In this document: positions 58,785 through 64,000 of the stretch, in pieces | Position numbering within the stretch: the stretch's first letter is position 1 | Layout: each line of letters opens with the position of its first letter | Assembly: GCA_964036275.1 (NCBI GenBank) | Contig: OZ038433.1 | Coordinates: 16,870,257-16,934,256, forward strand | Source of the DNA: Litoditis marina | Taxonomy: Eukaryota > Nematoda > Chromadorea > Rhabditida > Rhabditidae | Direction of reading: 5' to 3' | DNA length: 64,000 nucleotides | Program-made: the position numbers and the translations under genes | Notes under the pieces: generated by a model | What the model was told of the DNA's origin: nothing | What the model saw: the letters and a program-made list of their open reading frames with translations, nothing else | The model's database searches: none

Positions 58785-60544
58785 CGGTATGATAGTATTT
58801 GAAACATAACAAAATAGTTATTCAACGCATTCATGTATTTGACACATTGTATCACTTGGTATCCTGTAGCTGTAAAACACAGTTTTCAGAAGACCTACCA
58901 GAGTGAAGAAGCTGGTCTTAAAGAATCCGTCCCTCTCTAATTTTCACTTCTGAGTTAACAATCTGACCCTATGGCAAATGAAAAACTATTATCAAAAATA
59001 TCTACTTTTATATCCCTATCTTGCTTCGTTTTCTCAGAAAAGCGGCTCACGTAATGACACCGATAGGGGTGTTGCGTACGGGGTATGCTCAAAATAGCCT
59101 ATATAAGTGCAAAAATGATTTTTAAACACTTCATCTCATACAAATACACAATAAAAGACTAAAAAATGAAAATAAATCTGGATGTAAATGAACCAAGTCA
59201 AGTTGCGTCACAGTGAAAATGTTTATGTCCCCTCCTTTATTGCTTGATATTATGCAAATTTTACAAATTTTCAATTAGAAAGTTTTTCATGGTCGATAGG
59301 AAGCCATTGAGAAACTTTTCTGAGCTTTTTAAATTTTTCGTGAAGCTGAAATTATAGCGGGACGGTTTCTTTAAGTGACCAAGATAGTGTTCATATCAAA
59401 ACGCTTGCCTTTTTGTGAAGAAACTCTTCACAAACCGAACAAAAATGATTGTGACGACGTTGATGTGTTACTATTCGGGCAAGTTTACTACTTTAAAGAC
59501 TCCTACAGTACGAATCGATTGTTATTCTCTCTCACATAGAGTGTTAACGAAATTTTGCTTCAAATGGGGGTTGACATTATGAAGCAGGTAGACTTCATTG
59601 AGGTACAGTTTTTCTCAGTGCATTGAGTCTCAGTGCTGATTATGGTTACTATATCTGAGATTACAAACTTACCGCAAGAACTATGTGTGCTAGAAAGAGC
59701 AGCCACATCCGGCAAATTGTATTGCGAGAATGGAAAGTAGTTTAGGGATGAATTCCATCACTGAAAATTGGTACTTTTTCTATACCTAGCGACTAATTGA
59801 AAATGTCAGTACGGATAGTAAGAGATGTTTCCCGAAATACACTAATAGCGTCGACCGAATGTGTTTCGTATGACAACATTTATGTCATGTGAACTGACAG
59901 TTGTTAACTAGTTGCCAGGTAGGACGAAATTGACTTTTAGTCTAATTGAGTTCGTTCCCAAACTGCTTTTCAGTTTCAGAAAACACACCGCTACATGTTG
60001 TTCCATTTTCTGACAAGTATCCTTTTAGCTGTGAGTTTTCATACGAACATCTCACTGAAACTTACTTGTTCTTCCAACGGCAAGCCTATACGGTATATGG
60101 GTGGTTGTTGTTTGATAGTTTGGGTGAGTTTGGGTGGTTGATAGTGAGTGTTTGGGAGTGTGACGAGATAAAAAAATCTGGAGGGCAGTCAGGGAACACC
60201 ATCTCGAAACGAAATGAAGTGAACTAAATAAATCTTGAATCTTGAAGCTTGTTTGATCTCGTCGCTATCCTGTCAAAATTGTATGGTTTGTATCTAAATC
60301 AAACTACAACGAAAATGTAGTCATTTCCTATGTTATTCATCAAAACACCAATATTAACAGTAACTAAGCCAACGGCCATTACAAAGTTGGATTACAACTT
60401 GACGCCAATGTATCACCCGTTTTTATGTTGCGCAAAAAGGTACCGTACATCTATAACGTGCAAAGTTGATAATTTTTGGAAAATGAAAAAAGTCATCCGT
60501 TCTGTTTTGAGATAAAAATTCATACCTGAGTTCAAAAAACCACA
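58785..60544. other. Intergenic, no supported gene
   Basis: A 93-aa frame at 59946-60227 (plus) ends with GT-rich text and AATAAA, and its GEFGWLIVSVWEC vaguely recalls the EVGWLKV exon nearby, but there is no splice support. Confidence 0.4.
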
Positions 60545-60896
60545 TTATTACGGAACAAAATAGAAGCGAACAGGATTTGGGTTACTGTAATGTAGCAGTC
60601 CATAATCTATCACTGCTTTGTAGTTTTCATGATATTTATAAATCTTCCTACTCAGATTTCATATTGGTAATTTTGGCCATGTTTTGAATATGATTTTGTA
60701 ATTTTATGGACATTTTGAAAATTTTGTACGTAGGTGAACTCGGCGGTGTATGTACGTGCGCGTGATCGCGCCGCATTTTTGAGAACACGGAGCAAGACAG
60801 GAAGTTGACACCTATATGAATGATTCTGTTTTTTTAATGTGAACAGTATCGACTAATCAGCTCAAACCTCCAAATTAAAGAGGAACGGTCCCTTTA
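60545..60896. mobile_element. MITE with TTAAAGGGACCG end, inverted partial copy
   Basis: Reverse complement of most of 2379-2852, ending GGTCCCTTTAA at the right; the left inverted end is missing. Confidence 0.75.
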
Positions 60897-61436
60897 ATAT
60901 TTTTTCTCCGCGACTTCAAAACGATGAGGCTTGGAAAATTTTTGTGAATCTAGCCCCATCATTCTCAGTATATTCATCATTTCACCGGCGAGTTCATTCG
61001 CGAACCGGTCACTGGAGAACCAAACCGACAGTACCGAGAGAACCGACCAAACCGCGCATTTTAAACCGATGGGTTCATTTAGAGGTTTGAACCAAACCGA
61101 TATTAATCATGATTCAAATACGGCGTCAGAATACTTTCGAATTTTTAAGGAAGGATGTTTCTACCAACCTACCAAGGGCCGTCTGCAAATGCAGGATGGA
61201 ACCGTGAGGATGGGCGGTTGTTCATTCGAAATCTGCTGTCAGTTCGACATCTGCAATGCATTATTCGAGGAGTTGGTTCATTTATTTCATTCAAACTAAG
61301 GCTCGACACTACTCTCTTTCTCTAATTGAATAGCAAACAAACGCCTTAGAAGCACTGCGCCTATTTTCTGTGAATAGCACGTTGTTAGGAAGTGCAGCTC
61401 GTTGAGACCGTAAACAGTTTGAGGAACTCTGAGTTT

Positions 61437-61486
61437 TTCTCTCTTTCTCTCTCTCTTTCTTTCTCTCTCTCTCTCTATCTCTCTCG
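61437..61486. repeat. (TCTT/CT)n microsatellite
   Basis: Pyrimidine repeat in an intron of the interrupted cysteine-rich gene; the minus frame over it reads RERER only. Confidence 0.9.
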
Positions 61487-61760
61487 AGGAAACTACTATG
61501 AATGTACTTGGTCATTTGGCAGGGAGGGGCCACGTTTGGTACAACTCTAACAAGACCAAACTGTTTTTGATGATGTGACAGTTTCAGAGTCGTATTTCCA
61601 TCTGCATACACAGTGTTCGATTGAACTACAAACAAACTAGAACTAGACATTTAGAGCTGTGATCTGCTTTTTCTGAGGTTATCAGTTGCCTATTTCTCCA
61701 ACACTCACCCTAATTTCAAGATAATTTCTTGTCAGAGCAGGCGAGACGTGGTGCTATGGT

Positions 61761-61955
61761 CGTCGCCCACGGAAAGGCGGAAGGGTACGGTATATCTCAC
61801 TTTCCGCTGTGTACGCACACATGTCTTCGATTCCAAAGCTTGCCGGCTGTGTGCTCTAGTAGTGCAGTGGTTGACGCGCTGCTACGAATCTTTTGCTCGC
61901 AGGTTCGATCCCGACGAGAGACAGAAATTATTAGATTTGGCACTTACTATATATT
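61761..61955 (+). repeat. tRNA-related SINE-like element, copy 5, inside an exon
   Basis: Full-length member with flanking TGGTC at 61757-61761 and 61955-61959, a plausible short target-site duplication. The A-box-like TAGTGCAGTGGTTGACGCG and B-box GGTTCGATCCC are in its second half. Confidence 0.8.
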
Positions 61956-62248
61956 GGTCCGTTTGATCTGGACACTTCCTCGACCGAAGTTGGGTGGTTG
62001 AAAGTGAAGGGAGCAACGGAGTGTCCCGCGTCTACAGTCAATATCTCGAACTACAAAGGTTATCTCGAATAGTATCACAACATAACCTGGGAGACTTGGA
62101 GGGGAAGTGAAAAAACATAATTGACTTTGTTCACAAATACGACCATAACTCCACTTATTACTCTATAGTAGAATGAACTATTCGCGCCGTGGAGTTTTGA
62201 GAGATCCAAATCGAAGGTTACACTGATCAGTTCATGTAGAAAACAACG

Positions 62249-62429
62249 GGCGGCGTGACAATCCCTCCAATACAGTGAGAAGTTCATATAAATTTCTCAT
62301 GAGATACCTCATGAGTTATTCGTGAGATTTCTATGTTGTAGCATTGCAATTAATGGAATCTCATGAGAAGCTCATGCGAAGAGCCCATGAGCTATCTCCT
62401 GAGATTTTTTAGGGATTGCTACGCCGCCT
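62249..62429. mobile_element. MITE rich in CTCATGAG words, copy 4 (best ends)
   Basis: Ends GGCGGCGTGACAATCCCT and AGGGATTGCTACGCCGCC. Interior CTCATGAG words. In an intron of the interrupted cysteine-rich gene. Confidence 0.8.
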
Positions 62430-62478
62430 GTAATTGATGGAGTGAGCCGTATGCATACTACTTATCCGTGTCCGACCA

Positions 62479-62736
62479 GTGGCCGTATTTTGTAAGCTCA
62501 AATAGCTCAAATAGCTCAAATAGCCGGGTGAGCCATTTGAGCAGATCCTCAATAGAATAATACTAAATCAGGTTACAAGTATTTCATTATATTTTGTGCT
62601 AATTAAGCGCAGGTTGTTGGTTTTAAATATCCGCACGATAAATATCAGAACAAGGGAGTAAGAATTTGTAGTGCACTATTTGAATTTCGCTCAAATAGAT
62701 TACCCTGCTATTTGAGCTAACAAAATACGGCCACAG
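62479..62736. mobile_element. MITE with GTGGCCGTATTTTGT ends
   Basis: Ends GTGGCCGTATTTTGTAAGCT and AGCTAACAAAATACGGCCAC are inverted; AGCTCAAAT is repeated three times just inside the left end and mirrored at the right. Confidence 0.85.
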
Positions 62737-63104
62737 GTCCCATTCAACATAGTATGTTTGCTAGAGCTCCGGGCATATTTATCTCATAATCTCTCGCTCT
62801 GTGAACTATTTTTCGCGAAACTCGAGACTATGTTGGAAAGAGACAGACAGGGAAGAAAAAACCGGAACGCTAGTGAAAACGAACTCCGGCGTACTTTTTC
62901 TTACTAGCAAATGTGTTTGAAGATGTTTGCGATCCGGGATGTCTCGAACTGCCGTTGTTCACCCAATATTCGCCTGACCAAGTATACTCTTCTGGCACGT
63001 CACGATTCGAAAGAATGGGAGCAGGAGCGTCGGGCTACAGTTTAGAGAGACACTACATTGCGGACGACTGTACATTACAAAGAAAGTGTGAAACTTCCAC
63101 AAAT

Positions 63105-64000
63105 GTATACCTGAAAAGAAGGAAAGTAATGTTCGACTTGTGAATTCATAGTGGTTCTTATTCTGACTAGGACGTTTGCAGCGTGTCAATGAAAAACGCT
63201 GTTGGGTGTTTCAAACTCAATCTTTTTAGAAGATCAATTTTTCGTAAGCAGAAACTCTTTTCTGAATTCCATGCGAGCATTCGTTCGGATTTCTCTGCCG
63301 TGAATATATTCGGGCTTTCACTCGCCTGTTTGAGTTTGGTTCATTGGCGTATATTTGCGGTTCTCGTTTGTCGTGTTGAGGTTTGTACGCAAAATAATAG
63401 AAGGATTGTTATCAAACGAATATTCACGGGAATGACCATATAACCTCATAAGAACGGGTTATAACCCCCCCCCCCGTATTCTGAGATGGGGAGCAGGTCT
63501 GAAGTTCAGGTGATTCTCGTACAGATTCTCTAGGCGTTTGTGCACCGGAGAATAACTGAATTGATTTAATACAACTTTCGAAGAGCAACAAATAAAGTGA
63601 ATTGATTTCTAATAGTTTTTGGGAATATAAACAAAAATTGTGTGAAGTTTTTGAGACCAAGAATATATTGGAACTGGATACCTACAGTACTTGACAATCA
63701 GTTTGGTCTGCGAAGTGTTCGGTACAGGTTACATCGCTGAAAAAAACTATTTTAATGTATGGGATATAATCCCATCAACATTTGCATAAATATTCTGCGA
63801 GGCTTCTCATCGGCTGAGACCGTTTTGATCTCTGAGAAAGTTTGCCTAAATGCACACTACCTGATAGAACCCATATGTTTTCAGTGGTTGTTGTAATAAT
63901 AATAATTCATTATCCATGTAGAATGACATCAACAACACTTAAATCAAAATTACGTACGTGATGAATGGATTTTAACGAAAAAAATACATGAAAAACCTAT
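63105..64000. other. Right edge, nothing recognised
   Basis: One C-run at 63467-63476. Short frames lack support; the expected last exon of the cysteine-rich copy was not found. Confidence 0.4.

Larger units (their letters stand above)
61150..63104 (+). pseudogene. Cysteine-rich gene, copy interrupted by a SINE-like element
   Basis: Exon 1 at 61150-61271 (EGCFYQPTKGRLQ...CSFEICCQFDICNALFEE; 122 bases, exactly as in the other copies), exon 2 from about 61733 to 62058, exon 3 at 62923-63104 (DVCDPGCLELPLFTQY...CTLQRKC). Exon 2 is split: its start (GAGACGTGGTGCTATGG, matching GACAAAGTGTGCTACTATGG of the good copy) is followed by a SINE-like element at 61761-61955, after which the exon resumes as GPFDLDTSSTEVGWLKVKG and TECPAST. 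The exon start also carries small deletions. The exon-1 acceptor is TTTTTAAG. The terminal exon was not seen before the window ends. Likely dead, or using a new acceptor. Confidence 0.6.

Noticed and set aside
59946..60227. 93-aa plus frame as a fourth cysteine-rich copy
   Set aside because: Resemblance is limited to GEFGWLIV and GT-rich DNA; no splice sites or cysteine pattern support it.
61309..61650. 113-aa minus frame
   Set aside because: Contains RERERKKEREK from the pyrimidine microsatellite and overlaps an intron of a plus-strand gene.

Overview
The window looks like nuclear DNA of a free-living rhabditid nematode, most likely Caenorhabditis or a close relative. Introns end in TTTCAG-type acceptors, and the recognisable genes belong to nematode-expanded families: insulin/EGF-receptor L-domain (irld-type) receptors, 7TM chemoreceptors and a CHK-like kinase (DUF1679). 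Repeats fill the introns: MITEs, tRNA-related SINE-like elements, and RTE and CR1-like retroposon remnants. The species cannot be told from this window. Gene models were built by hand from exon homology between copies, splice-site motifs and matching intron phases.

Layout. 0-2 kb (minus): 5' end of an L-domain receptor gene leaving the left edge. 2-3.3 kb: a GC-ended transposable element with a second MITE nested in it. 4.8-10.7 kb (minus): a near-complete 7TM chemoreceptor gene of Srbc-like type. 12.8-20.5 kb (minus): a near-complete L-domain receptor gene of 13 identified exons ending in a transmembrane helix. 20.5-24.2 kb: repeats and the 3' end of an RTE retroposon. 24.2-26.7 kb (minus): a broken L-domain paralogue, then at 27.1-27.6 kb a broken fragment of the chemoreceptor. 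28.6-30.4 kb (minus): a cysteine-rich gene of unknown function.

31.9-39.1 kb is a tandem segmental duplication. Each half carries a four-exon gene for a small secreted protein (83 and 84 aa) on plus and, on minus, an exon of an unknown membrane protein; the transmembrane exons of that protein survive in one half only. 39.4-40.3 kb: CR1-like reverse transcriptase remnant interrupted by a MITE. 42.5-49.85 kb (plus): a complete 11-exon CHK-like kinase gene (420 aa) with tRNA-like repeats in its introns. 52.15-53.02 kb: a 97-bp minisatellite abutting a complete three-exon Str-superfamily chemoreceptor gene (53.2-55.2 kb, plus). 56.8-58.8 kb (minus) and 61.2-63.1 kb (plus): two further copies of the cysteine-rich gene, both apparently damaged, one by a SINE-like insertion inside an exon.

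The intact genes suggest an accessory, environment-sensing region: chemoreceptors, L-domain receptors, secreted cysteine-rich proteins and an expanded kinase family, all typical of fast-evolving nematode chromosome arms. No operon, CRISPR array, rRNA or convincing functional tRNA was found.
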